This document shows, in pieces, positions 1-8,160 of a stretch of DNA of 64,000 nucleotides (the first letter of the stretch is position 1; each line of letters opens with the position of its first letter). Where the stretch lies: assembly GCF_034427455.1 (NCBI RefSeq), contig NZ_JAXQNN010000003.1:124001-188000 (forward strand). The letters run 5' to 3'. The translations under genes and the position numbers were made by a program. Origin of the DNA: Jeotgalibacillus haloalkalitolerans (GTDB taxonomy: Bacteria > Bacillota > Bacilli > Bacillales > Jeotgalibacillaceae). The notes below the pieces were generated by a model. The model was given only the letters and a program-made list of their open reading frames with translations. It was not told the origin of the DNA and made no database searches.

Positions 1-266
1 TAAAACACACTGTTCCAAAGCATTTGCATGGCTGACCCTGCAAGAACGTCTATCAGGGTTCCAATTGCCAGCGTGGCCATTAAATAAATGCCTAAAAAAT
101 TCACTTTCTTTAGAATCACGAATCGGATAATACTATAGATGAATCCCGGTACTGTTGAGATGAGCATGGCATAGTAGTCGCCAATATACTCCCTCGTACC
201 ATGCCAGATGACGAGCGGAAAGATGGCATAACAAATTAAATCCCATAATACGATATTATTTTTCAG
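1..266 (-). CDS. Membrane protein, VC0807-like, C-terminus beyond window edge
   Basis: An open frame on the minus strand runs off the left edge. The visible 88 residues are hydrophobic, with about three membrane segments and the stretches DYYAMLISTVPGFIYS and GTLIDVLAGSA. They resemble the small integral membrane proteins annotated as VC0807 family in Bacillales, whose function is unknown. I place the start at a CTG (266-264) because a GGAGGG motif lies about seven bases upstream and the resulting MKNN N-terminus looks natural. A GTG at 332 is also in frame but has no visible ribosome binding site. The start is therefore uncertain; the presence of a real gene is likely. Confidence 0.6.
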   Translation of the reverse strand, partial: MKNNIVLWDLICYAIFPLVIWHGTREYIGDYYAMLISTVPGFIYSIIRFVILKKVNFLGIYLMATLAIGTLIDVLAGSAMQMLWNSVF

Positions 267-346
267 TTTAAGTCCCTCCAGGTATATGTTTCTTTGGTAA
301 ACTGCCTGCTGCTGAGTGGTTTTAGGTAACACGTTTTACAGTTGTC

Positions 347-652
347 TTAAGGAGCAGGATCCAATTGCAGAGTAAACAAGAGTATTAAAAACACAATCCA
401 ATAGATCACAAAAGATAGTGAGAGCATAAAAGAAATCGCCGGAATGATATTTTTTTCCGTATTTTTTACAAGTCCGATGATTGATAAAATGAGGCCTGCC
501 AGCGTTAGAAGATAAGTGAGAATATCCCCGGCTCCACTCCCGATATGTACGATTCGTGTTGGCGGAATAAAAACAATGAAAAAGCAGATGATCCCTATGG
601 TGAGGGCAGAATAGCTAAGTTTAGTATGCTTCTTTTCATTTTTACTGCTCAA
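347..652 (-). CDS. Small membrane protein, unknown function
   Basis: This encodes 101 residues with a charged N-terminus (SSKNEKKHTK) followed by three predicted membrane helices, at roughly 14-33, 45-62 and 70-95, and a short acidic/proline tail. The start is TTG, preceded by GAGAGGTTG at a good distance. It lies between another membrane protein gene on the same strand and the divergent polyphosphate kinase gene. I do not recognise the family and assign no function. The hydrophobic pattern and ribosome binding site support a real gene. Confidence 0.6.
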   Translation of the reverse strand: MSSKNEKKHTKLSYSALTIGIICFFIVFIPPTRIVHIGSGAGDILTYLLTLAGLILSIIGLVKNTEKNIIPAISFMLSLSFVIYWIVFLILLFTLQLDPAP

Positions 653-779
653 ATCAAAACAACCTCTCGAATTACAAGATATAAGGCAATTCTAACACAT
701 TTTTCCACGATTGAAGGATGTGATTTGCATTCGTTTACCTGTTTAGAAACAGGGGTATTGAAAGAGGATTAACATCAGA

Positions 780-1685
780 GTGTCTATAAACCAGAGGAAG
801 GCATGTGAGGGACAAGTGGATTTTAAAAAATATTTGGTTGAGGGAAATAAAAAAGTGCAATTGCAGGATTATGCGACGAAAGAGGATCATGGTTTTACTG
901 AAGATGAACTTCGTGATGAGATCCTACCTGAAAGCATTGATAAATTGAAAGAGTTGCACTGGCGTTTGCATGCTGCAGAAAAGAGGGGCATTGTTGTTGT
1001 CCTGCAGGCGATGGATGCTGCCGGTAAAGATGAGGCAATCAGTTATATCTTTTCAAATCTGACAGCACAGGGGCTGAAGACAGCTTCATTCCAAAAGCCT
1101 TCTGAAACAGAACTCAAGCATGATTACCTCTGGCGGATTCGTGAAGGCCTTCCGGCGAGAGGTCAGGTTGGCATTCTGAACCGTTCCCATTACGAAGAAG
1201 TCATTGCGCCAAAAGTTCACAAGGATCAATTAAAGGATGAGATGTATCCTGAAGATATGGAAAAAGATGAAGTATGGCCAATGCGCTACCGTCAGATCAA
1301 AGACTTCGAGCAGCATCTTGATGAAAATGGCTTTGAAGTGATTAAATTCTTTTTCAATATGTCAAAAGAAGAACAGCGCGAGCGGCTGCTTGAGCGCCTT
1401 AAGAACCCGGAGAAAAACTGGGAGTTTTCCTTTAATGATATAAAAGAGCGCCGTCACTGGGATACGTATCAGGAAGCGTTTGAGGATATGCTTGAGCACA
1501 CGTCTACTGACTTTGCACCGTGGTATGTGCTCCCTGCTGATGATGAATTGTATTCCCGTTACGTTATTACAGAGGTCATGGTGGACTGCCTTAACAAAAT
1601 AGATCCGCAATTCCCGGAAATTTCAGATGAAGACCAGGAGAAATTGGATGAAGCCATTGAAGAACTTGAGAATGAAGAGAACTGA
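780..1685 (+). CDS. PPK2 family polyphosphate kinase / polyP:nucleotide phosphotransferase
   Basis: This 301-residue protein is a PPK2-family enzyme, which transfers phosphate between polyphosphate and nucleoside mono- or diphosphates in the cytoplasm. The P-loop region VVLQAMDAAGKDEA (about residues 73-86), the Walker B-like segment ILNRSHYEEV (about 133-142), and the basic lid region ERLLERLKNPEKNW are diagnostic. It is a single-domain form of usual length. The annotated GTG start has only a distant AAAGAGGA; a second GTG at 816 (V13) is closer to a GAGGG and would give a start nearer to that of most family members. The gene is monocistronic, ended by a terminator directly downstream. Substrate preference (AMP, ADP or GDP) cannot be read with confidence. 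Confidence 0.93.
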   Translation: MSINQRKACEGQVDFKKYLVEGNKKVQLQDYATKEDHGFTEDELRDEILPESIDKLKELHWRLHAAEKRGIVVVLQAMDAAGKDEAISYIFSNLTAQGLKTASFQKPSETELKHDYLWRIREGLPARGQVGILNRSHYEEVIAPKVHKDQLKDEMYPEDMEKDEVWPMRYRQIKDFEQHLDENGFEVIKFFFNMSKEEQRERLLERLKNPEKNWEFSFNDIKERRHWDTYQEAFEDMLEHTSTDFAPWYVLPADDELYSRYVITEVMVDCLNKIDPQFPEISDEDQEKLDEAIEELENEEN

Positions 1686-1691
1686 GACATT

Positions 1692-1722
1692 GAAAAAAAG
1701 ACTGCAAATTGCAGTCTTTTTT
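1692..1722 (+). terminator. Rho-independent terminator after the PPK2 gene
   Basis: The inverted repeat AAAAGACTGCAA/TTGCAGTCTTTT, with almost no loop, ends in a T tract seven bases after the stop codon. It probably also serves the opposing membrane protein gene at 1739. Confidence 0.85.
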
Positions 1723-1738
1723 ATATGAAAATACACGC

Positions 1739-2005
1739 TTAATGTGTTTCATTTACACGATTATTACGTTTAAATCCAATCAGTTTTTCAATCGAAAACC
1801 AGCCGATCATAATAACGAACACTGAAATAAAAATATTGCGCAAAGATCCGATCGTTACGTCAAAATTCTGCTTAGTGATTGAAAGGGTGGTATCAGCGTA
1901 TTTTGCAGTGTACTGGAAGAACAATGACTCCCCGCTGTACTGAATCACCGAAATGATCGTACCAACAACAATACCGCTTAAAAGAAGTATCCAGAATTTC
2001 TTCAT
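1739..2005 (-). CDS. Small membrane protein, unknown function
   Basis: This encodes 88 residues with two membrane helices, at about 4-24 and 55-76, separated by a polar outside loop, and a basic, Asn-rich C-terminus (KRNNRVNETH). AAGGAG precedes the ATG. It lies 15 bases downstream of another small membrane protein gene in the same direction, so the two are probably one operon. I do not recognise the family. Confidence 0.6.
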   Translation of the reverse strand: MKKFWILLLSGIVVGTIISVIQYSGESLFFQYTAKYADTTLSITKQNFDVTIGSLRNIFISVFVIMIGWFSIEKLIGFKRNNRVNETH

Positions 2006-2020
2006 GGCAGCTCTCCTTCT

Positions 2021-2260
2021 CTATTCCGCTTTTAATTGTCTTCTGTACAAAAGCATACTTAACACAATACTGATCACGATCGAAATGCCAGCTTTCAAAT
2101 AAAAGTGACTCAAAAGCCCGTCAACCACATAGCCTCTCAGCTTTTGAACAACCGTCGCCCCGGGAACCCAGTCAATGACATACCCGACTCCAAAGATGGC
2201 AGGGAGGCTTAATAATATAAATACGCTTACAAAAGTAATAATGAATGCTTTTGTTTTCAT
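2021..2260 (-). CDS. Small membrane protein, unknown function
   Basis: This encodes 79 residues: an N-terminal membrane helix (about 5-25), a central loop with VPGATVVQKLRGYVVDG, and a second helix (about 56-72) ending in a basic tail YRRQLKAE. The first ATG follows GGAG. It is the upstream member of a two-gene minus-strand unit with the gene at 1739-2005. The shared two-helix topology suggests the pair acts together at the membrane, but no function can be given. Confidence 0.6.
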   Translation of the reverse strand: MKTKAFIITFVSVFILLSLPAIFGVGYVIDWVPGATVVQKLRGYVVDGLLSHFYLKAGISIVISIVLSMLLYRRQLKAE

Positions 2261-2358
2261 TTTATGTAACTCCTCAACCTGCTTGATTTAAAAAGATAAA
2301 AGGATTATGGTTAATTATACCATAAGTGGATCTTGATTAAGATGAAAGGAAGGATTTG

Positions 2359-2652
2359 TTGAATAAATATAGTATTTTATCAATCTCTTTACTTTTTACA
2401 GGACTTTTATTATTCGGAATCAACTGGGTAAGTAATGGATATTCCGAAATATTGATATTCATTAGTTTATTAACTCTGTTAGTTGGACTTGGGCTAAATT
2501 TTATCTCTCTCGCAAAAGGAGAAAAGGGATCACTAAAGTTCATATCACTAGTTTTATATATAGCAGTACTTTTTGGAGTGACCTGGTTCGGACCCTATCA
2601 CATTCTGCGCATCATCACATGGCTGAAAAACGCCGCAGCATTCATACTTTGA
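2359..2652 (+). CDS. Small membrane protein, unknown function
   Basis: The gene encodes about 97 residues with three hydrophobic helices (LSISLLFTGLLLFGINWV, ILIFISLLTLLVGLGLNFI, and a third near 55-72) and a short polar end. Two adjacent TTG codons could start it; the second (2359) is better spaced from GGAAGG. Base composition is more AT-rich than in neighbouring genes. It may be co-transcribed with the small gene at 2714. Function unknown. Confidence 0.5.
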   Translation: MNKYSILSISLLFTGLLLFGINWVSNGYSEILIFISLLTLLVGLGLNFISLAKGEKGSLKFISLVLYIAVLFGVTWFGPYHILRIITWLKNAAAFIL

Positions 2653-2713
2653 TTCATGCGAATAATAAAAAGCAGTCCATTGAAAAGATAATTTGCTGAT
2701 AGGGGGATTACAA

Positions 2714-2881
2714 GTGGATTCCAGTCTGATTGCCATTCTCGTCTTTTTTGTGGTTATGATGATCATCAGTTCAAGTGTGAATATACTTTTGAAAACAACC
2801 AGTAAAATGGATTGGGTGGTTACATTATTAGTAAGCCTTGGCTTTTCGATCGTATTTACAGGTGTATTTATTGTCTATTAA
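2714..2881 (+). CDS. Very small membrane protein, unknown function
   Basis: This encodes 55 residues from a GTG at 2714, chosen because AGGGGG (2701-2706) lies seven bases upstream; a longer reading from 2693 lacks a site. Two membrane helices fill most of the protein (LIAILVFFVVMMIISSSVNIL and WVVTLLVSLGFSIVFTGVFIV). It lies 61 bases after the previous small membrane gene and is closed by a strong terminator. Function unknown. Confidence 0.55.
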   Translation: MDSSLIAILVFFVVMMIISSSVNILLKTTSKMDWVVTLLVSLGFSIVFTGVFIVY

Positions 2882-2904
2882 CTCATTAAGAATTGCGCTC
2901 CATA

Positions 2905-2947
2905 TTAAAAATGCCACCATGATTAAGTAACAGGTGGCATTTTTAAT
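2905..2947. terminator. Bidirectional terminator
   Basis: ATTAAAAATGCCACC and GGTGGCATTTTTAAT form a long stem flanked by A and T tracts. It separates the plus-strand small membrane genes from the minus-strand pentapeptide-repeat gene and can serve both. Confidence 0.9.
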
Positions 2948-2952
2948 ATGTA

Positions 2953-3588
2953 TTAATCTACTATTTTTAAGCCCAGCAGCGCTGCAAACTGAATAGCCTG
3001 CTGAGTCGACACTTTGCAGCCCTTCAGATCTTCAAGGGAAAGAATCAGCGACTCAAATGTTGAAGAACTGATATCAACCGTTTTGAGCGGGGATCTTTCG
3101 AAATTCACACTGTTCAGGTTGCATCTTCCAAACTCCACTTTTTTCAGGATGCACTCATAAAAATCAGCACTTTCCATTGAAGCATGTTGGAATAGTACCT
3201 TTTCAAGCTTCGAGCTTCCAAAGGCGGACAGGTTCAAAATCGATTCTTCAAAAAGCACATTGCCGAACCGCGAATCAGTCAGGTCAGTGCCTGTAAATTT
3301 ACAGTTATTGAAGCTGGTCCGGTGGATCGAGGATTTGCTCAGGTTGGCATTTGAGAAATCGCAGTTTTCAAACTGCACGTCTGTCAGGCTGATTGAAGTA
3401 AAATCTGTTCCGTTAAAGCGGCAGTTTCTGATGACCATTGCAGACAGGTTCACTCTGTGTAGTGCTTCATTTTCAAAGTCAGTATCACTAATCTGGCATT
3501 TGTCGAGCTCCGGGTAATCCTCATAAAAGATATCGTGAAATTTTCTTTCAGGCAGTTCGCTTGGAATCTTTGGTGATTCAAGTTTCAT
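2953..3588 (-). CDS. Pentapeptide repeat protein
   Basis: This 211-residue protein is built of A(D/N)LxX-type pentapeptides, for example CDFSNANLSKSSIHRTSFNN, CKFTGTDLTDSRF and CNLNSVNFERSPLKTVDIS, covering about residues 45-190. Such repeats fold into a right-handed quadrilateral beta helix. Some family members (Qnr, MfpA) mimic DNA and protect gyrase from quinolones; most have no known role, and I cannot tell which this is. I start at the ATG at 3588 because AGAGGT lies six bases upstream; an ATG at 3609 lies before that site. Monocistronic, with a shared terminator at its 3' end. Confidence 0.88.
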   Translation of the reverse strand: MKLESPKIPSELPERKFHDIFYEDYPELDKCQISDTDFENEALHRVNLSAMVIRNCRFNGTDFTSISLTDVQFENCDFSNANLSKSSIHRTSFNNCKFTGTDLTDSRFGNVLFEESILNLSAFGSSKLEKVLFQHASMESADFYECILKKVEFGRCNLNSVNFERSPLKTVDISSSTFESLILSLEDLKGCKVSTQQAIQFAALLGLKIVD

Positions 3589-3739
3589 ATGATGACCTCT
3601 TTCTATCATGCCGGTTAAATAGATTATTTAACAACCAGTCTACAGACAGCCGAATAGAAAAAACACCCTATATTTTTAAGTGAAGTTGTGTCAACGGATA
3701 TTTTTAATTAAGCACATGAATATAGAAGTTGTCCAGGGG

Positions 3740-4222
3740 TTATTCAGCAATATCTATATTAAAAGTAAATACCATTGATCCTGTTACTTCACCATCAGCA
3801 TCAGTCCAGCTGCCTATAACAGAATAGATTTTTTGACCTTTTCCTTCAAGGTTAAATGATTGGTTTTCAATTGATTCATCAACAATTGTGCGATTATCAT
3901 CTAATGAAATGTAACTCATTGAGTCGGGTTGATGATCTTCAAATGAAATGTTTACTTCAGAACCAAAAGAGCCTGAATGATTATAGTCGGTTATGGATAA
4001 TTCTTCGGGGTCAATTCCCGTATTAGAACCTGAAGCCTCCTGACACTCACCCCAGCAAAGTGTTTGTTTATCATAGCTTATTTCTTCGCCGGACAAAGTA
4101 ATTGAAGCATTGATATCTTCCTGCTGAGGTAACCTCTCACTTTCGGCTTCCGGTTCTTCCTGGGAACATGCAACTAAGAGCAGGAGCGGGATTGATAATG
4201 CGGTAATCCGCGTGGGTTTCAG
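3740..4222 (-). CDS. Secreted lipoprotein of unknown function with apparent CTG start
   Basis: The frame encodes about 160 residues. A standard-start reading would begin only at a TTG (4096) in mid-protein, but the open frame extends upstream to 4222 and supplies a lipoprotein signal: a basic start KPTR, a hydrophobic run and the lipobox LLVAC at residues 15-19. A TAG stop lies six codons before 4222, and no ATG, GTG or TTG occurs between, so initiation must be at CTG (or ATT, 4225). AGAGGAAG sits about seven bases ahead of the CTG. The mature part is acidic and polar, with a C-terminal segment GSMVFTFNIDI. Function unknown. It could also be a gene that has lost its ATG. Confidence 0.65.
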   Translation of the reverse strand: MKPTRITALSIPLLLLVACSQEEPEAESERLPQQEDINASITLSGEEISYDKQTLCWGECQEASGSNTGIDPEELSITDYNHSGSFGSEVNISFEDHQPDSMSYISLDDNRTIVDESIENQSFNLEGKGQKIYSVIGSWTDADGEVTGSMVFTFNIDIAE

Positions 4223-4494
4223 AATGAATCTTCCTCTCTATATAAATAATTTGTATTGGTAATATATTTCCTGTTATGCATTTTTTGAAACTATTGTGCT
4301 TATTTACTGGATCATTCTGATTTAATCAATGATTATATTTAAAAGGACTTTTTTTGAAAAAAATGCACCTTACCTCATGACTGTTAGATCAGGGTTGCGA
4401 ACGCATTCATTCAATTTGACCATACCTTACAGATGTTTACATCAATTTTCTCTGAGGAAAAGATTGGTATCTTAAAATAAAGGAGCTGGATGAA

Positions 4495-5364
4495 ATGGAT
4501 ATTCAAAATCGACAGCAGGGTGGACAACCCGGACAGACACAGGCAGAACAGCCGGGGATTGAGTCGAAGATGGGTCCTCGACCACTTCAGCCGCTTCATT
4601 ATAAAGGCAGTGAAAAACTGACTGGACGTGTAGCGCTCATTACAGGTGGAGACAGTGGTATTGGCCGTGCTGTCGCAATTGCCTATGCACGTGAGGGAGC
4701 GAATCTGGCTATTAATTATCTTGAAGAAGAGCAGAGTGATGCAGAAGAAACGAAAAAGCTGATCGAGGAAGAAGGCGTGAAGTGTCTGTTGATTCCCGGA
4801 GACGTGTCAAATGAAGAGACATGTAAGAGCTTAATCGAGAAAACGGTGGATCATTTAGGACAGCTGGATATTTTAATTAATAATTCCGCAGTTCAATACC
4901 CGACTTCAAATCTTGAAGACATTTCATTTGAACAATGGGATAAAACGTTTAAGACGAATATGTATTCAGTATTTCATATGACGAAGTTTGCGCTGCGTCA
5001 TTTAAAAGAAGGCAGTGCGATTATTAATACGACGTCAGTGAATCCGTATAAAGGAAATCCACAGCTGATCGATTATACGTCTACAAAAGGTGCAATTGTC
5101 GGCTTCACACGCAGTATGGCAGCGAACTTAGCTGACAGAGGGATCCGTGTGAATATGGTGGCACCGGGACCAATCTGGACACCGCTGATCCCATCTACAT
5201 TCGATGAGGAAAAAGTAGAAGAGTTTGGAACAGACACATTAATGGGACGTCCGGGTCAGCCGTCTGAGCTGGTCGGACCTTACGTATTGCTTGGATCAGA
5301 TGATGGTTCTTATATGACAGGTCAGTGTATTCATGTGAATGGCGGACAGGTGATGTCGTCTTAA
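4495..5364 (+). CDS. Short-chain dehydrogenase/reductase, YhdF/YdaD general-stress type
   Basis: This 289-residue SDR oxidoreductase has an N-terminal extension typical of the Bacillus YhdF/YdaD/YhxC group (IESKMGPRPLQPLHYKGS), the Rossmann motif TGGDSGIGRA (about 50-59), the NNSA motif near 130, and the catalytic Ser and YxxxK in YTSTKGA (about 195). It uses NAD(P)H; the physiological substrate of this group is unknown. AAAGGAG precedes the ATG. Homologues in B. subtilis belong to the SigB stress regulon; upstream at about 4433 there is a GTTTAC, but no convincing GGGTAT partner, so SigB control is only a possibility. Monocistronic, with its own terminator. Confidence 0.92.
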   Translation: MDIQNRQQGGQPGQTQAEQPGIESKMGPRPLQPLHYKGSEKLTGRVALITGGDSGIGRAVAIAYAREGANLAINYLEEEQSDAEETKKLIEEEGVKCLLIPGDVSNEETCKSLIEKTVDHLGQLDILINNSAVQYPTSNLEDISFEQWDKTFKTNMYSVFHMTKFALRHLKEGSAIINTTSVNPYKGNPQLIDYTSTKGAIVGFTRSMAANLADRGIRVNMVAPGPIWTPLIPSTFDEEKVEEFGTDTLMGRPGQPSELVGPYVLLGSDDGSYMTGQCIHVNGGQVMSS

Positions 5365-5382
5365 TTCGTATAGATTTATTTG

Positions 5383-5418
5383 AAAAACCTTTGGCTTGAA
5401 TTGGCCAAAGGTTTTTTT
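5383..5418 (+). terminator. Rho-independent terminator after the SDR gene
   Basis: AAAACCTTTGGC and GCCAAAGGTTTT pair around a short loop, followed by a run of T. Confidence 0.9.
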
Positions 5419-5440
5419 ATGGAAAATTTTAAAAAGGAAG

Positions 5441-5487
5441 TTGCAAAAAATGGAGGTTAGACATATACTTATATACATAACTATATA
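5441..5487 (+). promoter_or_regulatory. Promoter and candidate GntR operator for the ABC operon
   Basis: TTGCAA (5441-5446) and TATACT (5464-5469) are separated by 17 bases. Directly downstream is TATATA-CATAAC-TATATA (5470-5487), an inverted repeat at the expected transcript start. YtrA-type GntR regulators repress their own operons from such positions; the operator assignment is inference. Confidence 0.6.
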
Positions 5488-5516
5488 ACCATAAAACAAA
5501 AGGCGGTGATTTTCTA

Positions 5517-5894
5517 TTGAGCCACTCACTGAATGACAGTAAGCCGATTTTTATACAGATCAAGGAACGAATTGAGGATCAGATTGTGAATGACCAGCTG
5601 AAGGCAAATGATCAAATCCCATCAACGACACAGCTTGTAAGCTTTTATAAAATTAATCACTTAACCGTCGCGAAGGGCATTAACCTGCTTGTGGATGCAG
5701 GCGTCATTTATAAAAAAAGGGGTGTTGGCATGTTTGTTGCAGAGGGGGCAAAAGAAATGCTGATGGAACAGAGAAAAGAAGGGTTCGTGGATCAATATAT
5801 GCTGCCTATGCTGCAGGAAGCAGAAAAACTGGGGATCTCTCAGGAGGAATTAACAAAAATCATGGAGCAGTTGAAAGGACGGGGTGGACAGTGA
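5517..5894 (+). CDS. GntR family regulator, YtrA subfamily
   Basis: This 125-residue protein has an N-terminal winged helix (SKPIFIQIKERIEDQIVNDQ to KKRGVGMFV, about residues 8-80) and a short C-terminal helical tail rather than a large ligand domain. That architecture defines the YtrA subfamily, whose members are encoded with ABC transporters and respond to cell-envelope stress or antibiotics in known cases. The TTG start follows AAGGCGGTGA. It is the first gene of a three-gene operon and overlaps the ATPase gene by four bases (GTGA). It probably represses this operon through the inverted repeat next to the promoter. Confidence 0.9.
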   Translation: MSHSLNDSKPIFIQIKERIEDQIVNDQLKANDQIPSTTQLVSFYKINHLTVAKGINLLVDAGVIYKKRGVGMFVAEGAKEMLMEQRKEGFVDQYMLPMLQEAEKLGISQEELTKIMEQLKGRGGQ

Positions 5895-6778
5895 CCGCTA
5901 ATATTCTGGTTGATCAGGTTTCAGTAAAATATAAAAAGTTTCATGCACTGGATCAGGTATCGCTGAAGCTGGATGGAGAAAAGATTTATGGATTAATCGG
6001 CCGTAACGGTGCCGGGAAAACGACGCTTCTGTCACTGCTTGCTTCTTTTGCAGAACCGGATGAAGGAACGATCAAGGTCAATGGACAGCCCCTTTTTGAA
6101 AATGCCGAACTGATGCAGCAGGTGACATTTGTCTACGAAAAAGACTTCAAAGAAGAGTCTGAAAAAGTAAAAACATATCTTAAGGCAGCTGGTGAGTATA
6201 AGCCGGACTTTGATACAGAATATGCGATGGAATTAGTGGAGATTTTTAATCTGCCGTTAAATAAACCTGTGCATAAGCTTTCTAAAGGAATGCAGTCAGT
6301 GCTTAATGCAGTGATCGGGCTTGCTTCACGCTCACCAATTACTATTTTTGATGAAGCATATTCCGGGATGGACGCACCGACACGGGAAATTTTTTATCAG
6401 CAGCTCTTGGAAGATCACGCCCGTCACCCGAGAACGATGATTTTATCTACACATCTTGTTTCTGAAATGGATTATTTATTTGAAGAAGCGATCATTCTCC
6501 ATAAGGGAAAGGTTCTTTTGCATGAGCCTGTTGATGTTGTCCTGGAAAAAGGAGCATCTGTCACTGGTGCTGCAGACCTGGTGGATGATTTTGTTGAGGG
6601 AATGAATCAGATTCACACACAAAAGCTCGGTGGGACTAAGTCAGTGATGGTGATTGACCCGCTTACTGAAGAACAGCTGGCCCGCGCTTCACAAAAAGAG
6701 CTTGAAATCGGACCTGTCTCACTTCAGGATCTGTTTATTCATCTCACGAAGGAGGACGTGCAGCATGGAACAAAGTAA
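5891..6778 (+). CDS. ABC transporter ATP-binding protein, YhcG/YtrB-like
   Basis: This 295-residue ABC ATPase has Walker A GRNGAGKTT (about 37-45), signature LSKGMQ (about 136-141), Walker B ITIFDEAYSGMDAP (about 153-166) and the H-loop STHL (about 188). The glutamate after the Walker B aspartate is present, so it should hydrolyse ATP. The C-terminal 80 residues resemble the extension found in YtrB/YhcG-type exporters. The GTG start overlaps the regulator's stop codon, indicating translational coupling. The only membrane partner encoded nearby is the downstream permease. Substrate unknown; involvement in drug or envelope-stress response is inference from the family. Confidence 0.9.
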   Translation: MTANILVDQVSVKYKKFHALDQVSLKLDGEKIYGLIGRNGAGKTTLLSLLASFAEPDEGTIKVNGQPLFENAELMQQVTFVYEKDFKEESEKVKTYLKAAGEYKPDFDTEYAMELVEIFNLPLNKPVHKLSKGMQSVLNAVIGLASRSPITIFDEAYSGMDAPTREIFYQQLLEDHARHPRTMILSTHLVSEMDYLFEEAIILHKGKVLLHEPVDVVLEKGASVTGAADLVDDFVEGMNQIHTQKLGGTKSVMVIDPLTEEQLARASQKELEIGPVSLQDLFIHLTKEDVQHGTK

Positions 6779-7469
6779 ACGGAAGGACTTAAAAATCGCT
6801 TTTAATCTGACATTTATGCAGCTTGGCTGGTCAACATGGATGATTGGAATTGTACTGCTAATGTTCATCACGTTACAGATTTTTACTGATTTTAAATTGT
6901 TTTTAAATGATGAAGAAGTCGCATTTCAGGGGTTTATTCACTTTATAGAAAATCCTTATAAGATTTTCATGCTGGTTGTCGGCATTATGTCAGTACCAAA
7001 GTTTTTAAGCTGGTTTGTGAAAACAGGGGTGACCAGGAAAGATTACTTCACAGGTACTGCTGTTGCATCAGCGGGCCTATCGGTCATTTTTATGATCATT
7101 GCGCTTGTGATTGCCGGGATCGAACAACTGGTTGCGCCTGTTGAGGTTGTGACATTTCTGGGTGAAGACGCAACATGGTTAATGATCTTTATCGTCTATA
7201 CGCTAAATATTTTTGTTTATTATCTTGCAGGCTGGCTGATTGGTGCCGGGTATTATCGCTTTGGTTTCTGGGGCTTGCTCTTATCTATTGCCGGAGCACT
7301 TGGACTGATCTTCATGATGGACCTGCTTTGGACGAATGAGCTGGAGACACCGCTGCATGCATTTGAAAATATGCCAATATTTATTTCGTTCGGTGTAACA
7401 GTTATTTTAATTGGAATTTCTCTCTGGGTGATTCGGATGACTACGAAGAGAGTGAGGGTGAAGCTGTAG
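6765..7469 (+). CDS. ABC transporter membrane subunit
   Basis: The gene encodes 234 residues with about six membrane helices (LGWSTWMIGIVLLMFITLQI, then helices near 60-80, 95-120, 140-165, 170-190 and 205-225) and a basic C-terminus. I start at the ATG at 6765, inside the end of the ATPase gene, because AAGGAGG (6749-6755) lies ten bases upstream; a longer in-frame reading would only add residues encoded by the ATPase gene in another frame. It is the last gene of the GntR-ATPase-permease operon and presumably forms a transporter with the ATPase. Confidence 0.88.
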   Translation: MEQSKRKDLKIAFNLTFMQLGWSTWMIGIVLLMFITLQIFTDFKLFLNDEEVAFQGFIHFIENPYKIFMLVVGIMSVPKFLSWFVKTGVTRKDYFTGTAVASAGLSVIFMIIALVIAGIEQLVAPVEVVTFLGEDATWLMIFIVYTLNIFVYYLAGWLIGAGYYRFGFWGLLLSIAGALGLIFMMDLLWTNELETPLHAFENMPIFISFGVTVILIGISLWVIRMTTKRVRVKL

Positions 7470-7524
7470 AGACCAGGTTGCGCAGGAGTGAGGTGTTTTA
7501 CTTTGGCCTTCGGGTAATGAAATG

Positions 7525-7586
7525 ACTCATAAAAAACAGAAAGACCGCATGGTGCTCCTGAGCACTTTCGGTCTTTCTGTATGAGT
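7525..7586. terminator. Bidirectional terminator between ABC operon and hxlB
   Basis: A long stem, ACTCAT...ACAGAAAGACCG paired with CGGTCTTTCTGTATGAGT, has A- and T-rich flanks. It lies between convergent units and can stop transcription from both sides. Confidence 0.85.
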
Positions 7587-7593
7587 GTGTGAT

Positions 7594-8154
7594 TTATTCT
7601 AAGTTTGCATGTTTGCCATACATCGTATCAGAATCCAGCCCTTTTTTCTCCATAAAACGAAGAATCACTGCGTCAAAGAATAATAGCAGGGTTTGTTCGA
7701 AAAGAGATCCCATCGGCTGAATGGTTTCATACGCATCTTCTGATTGATCTTTCGGGGAACCAGGCATCTTAATGACCTTATCTGCGAGTTTTCCAATCGT
7801 TGAATCTGCATTAATCGTGACGGCAATGACCGTTCCACCCAGGCTTTTGGCTTTTTCAGCCATTGAGACTAAGCTTTTCGTCTCCCCGGATCCGGAAGCG
7901 ATAATCAGGACATCATCTTGTTCCAGGTTTGCAGTCACTGTCTCGCCAACTACATAAGCATCCAGCCCCATATGCATCATGCGCATCACAAAGGATTTGC
8001 CCATGAGACCTGATCTGCCGGCTCCTGCCACAAAGATTTTATTTGTGGCAATGAGTTGTTTCACGAGCTGTTCAGCCTGCTCTTCTGAAAGTAAGTCTGC
8101 TGCACGACTTAACTCATCAAGAATGCTTTTAAAATAGTGAGTAGTCTGCGTCAT
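7594..8154 (-). CDS. hxlB: 6-phospho-3-hexuloisomerase
   Basis: This 186-residue SIS-domain protein isomerises D-arabino-hex-3-ulose 6-phosphate to fructose 6-phosphate, the second step of the ribulose monophosphate pathway. Visible are the sugar-phosphate site FVAGAGRSGLMGKSF (about 41-55), IIASGSGETKS (about 83-93) and the tail GKHANLE common to HxlB proteins. It begins six bases after the hxlA stop codon and ends at a terminator, so the two form an operon. In a non-methylotroph this pair detoxifies formaldehyde. Its usual neighbour, the hxlR activator gene, is not within this window. Confidence 0.96.
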   Translation of the reverse strand: MTQTTHYFKSILDELSRAADLLSEEQAEQLVKQLIATNKIFVAGAGRSGLMGKSFVMRMMHMGLDAYVVGETVTANLEQDDVLIIASGSGETKSLVSMAEKAKSLGGTVIAVTINADSTIGKLADKVIKMPGSPKDQSEDAYETIQPMGSLFEQTLLLFFDAVILRFMEKKGLDSDTMYGKHANLE

Positions 8155-8160
8155 GACTAA

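Noticed and set aside
4433-4460. Possible SigB promoter before the stress-type SDR gene
   Set aside because: GTTTAC is present but no acceptable GGGTAT-like box lies 12-15 bases downstream.
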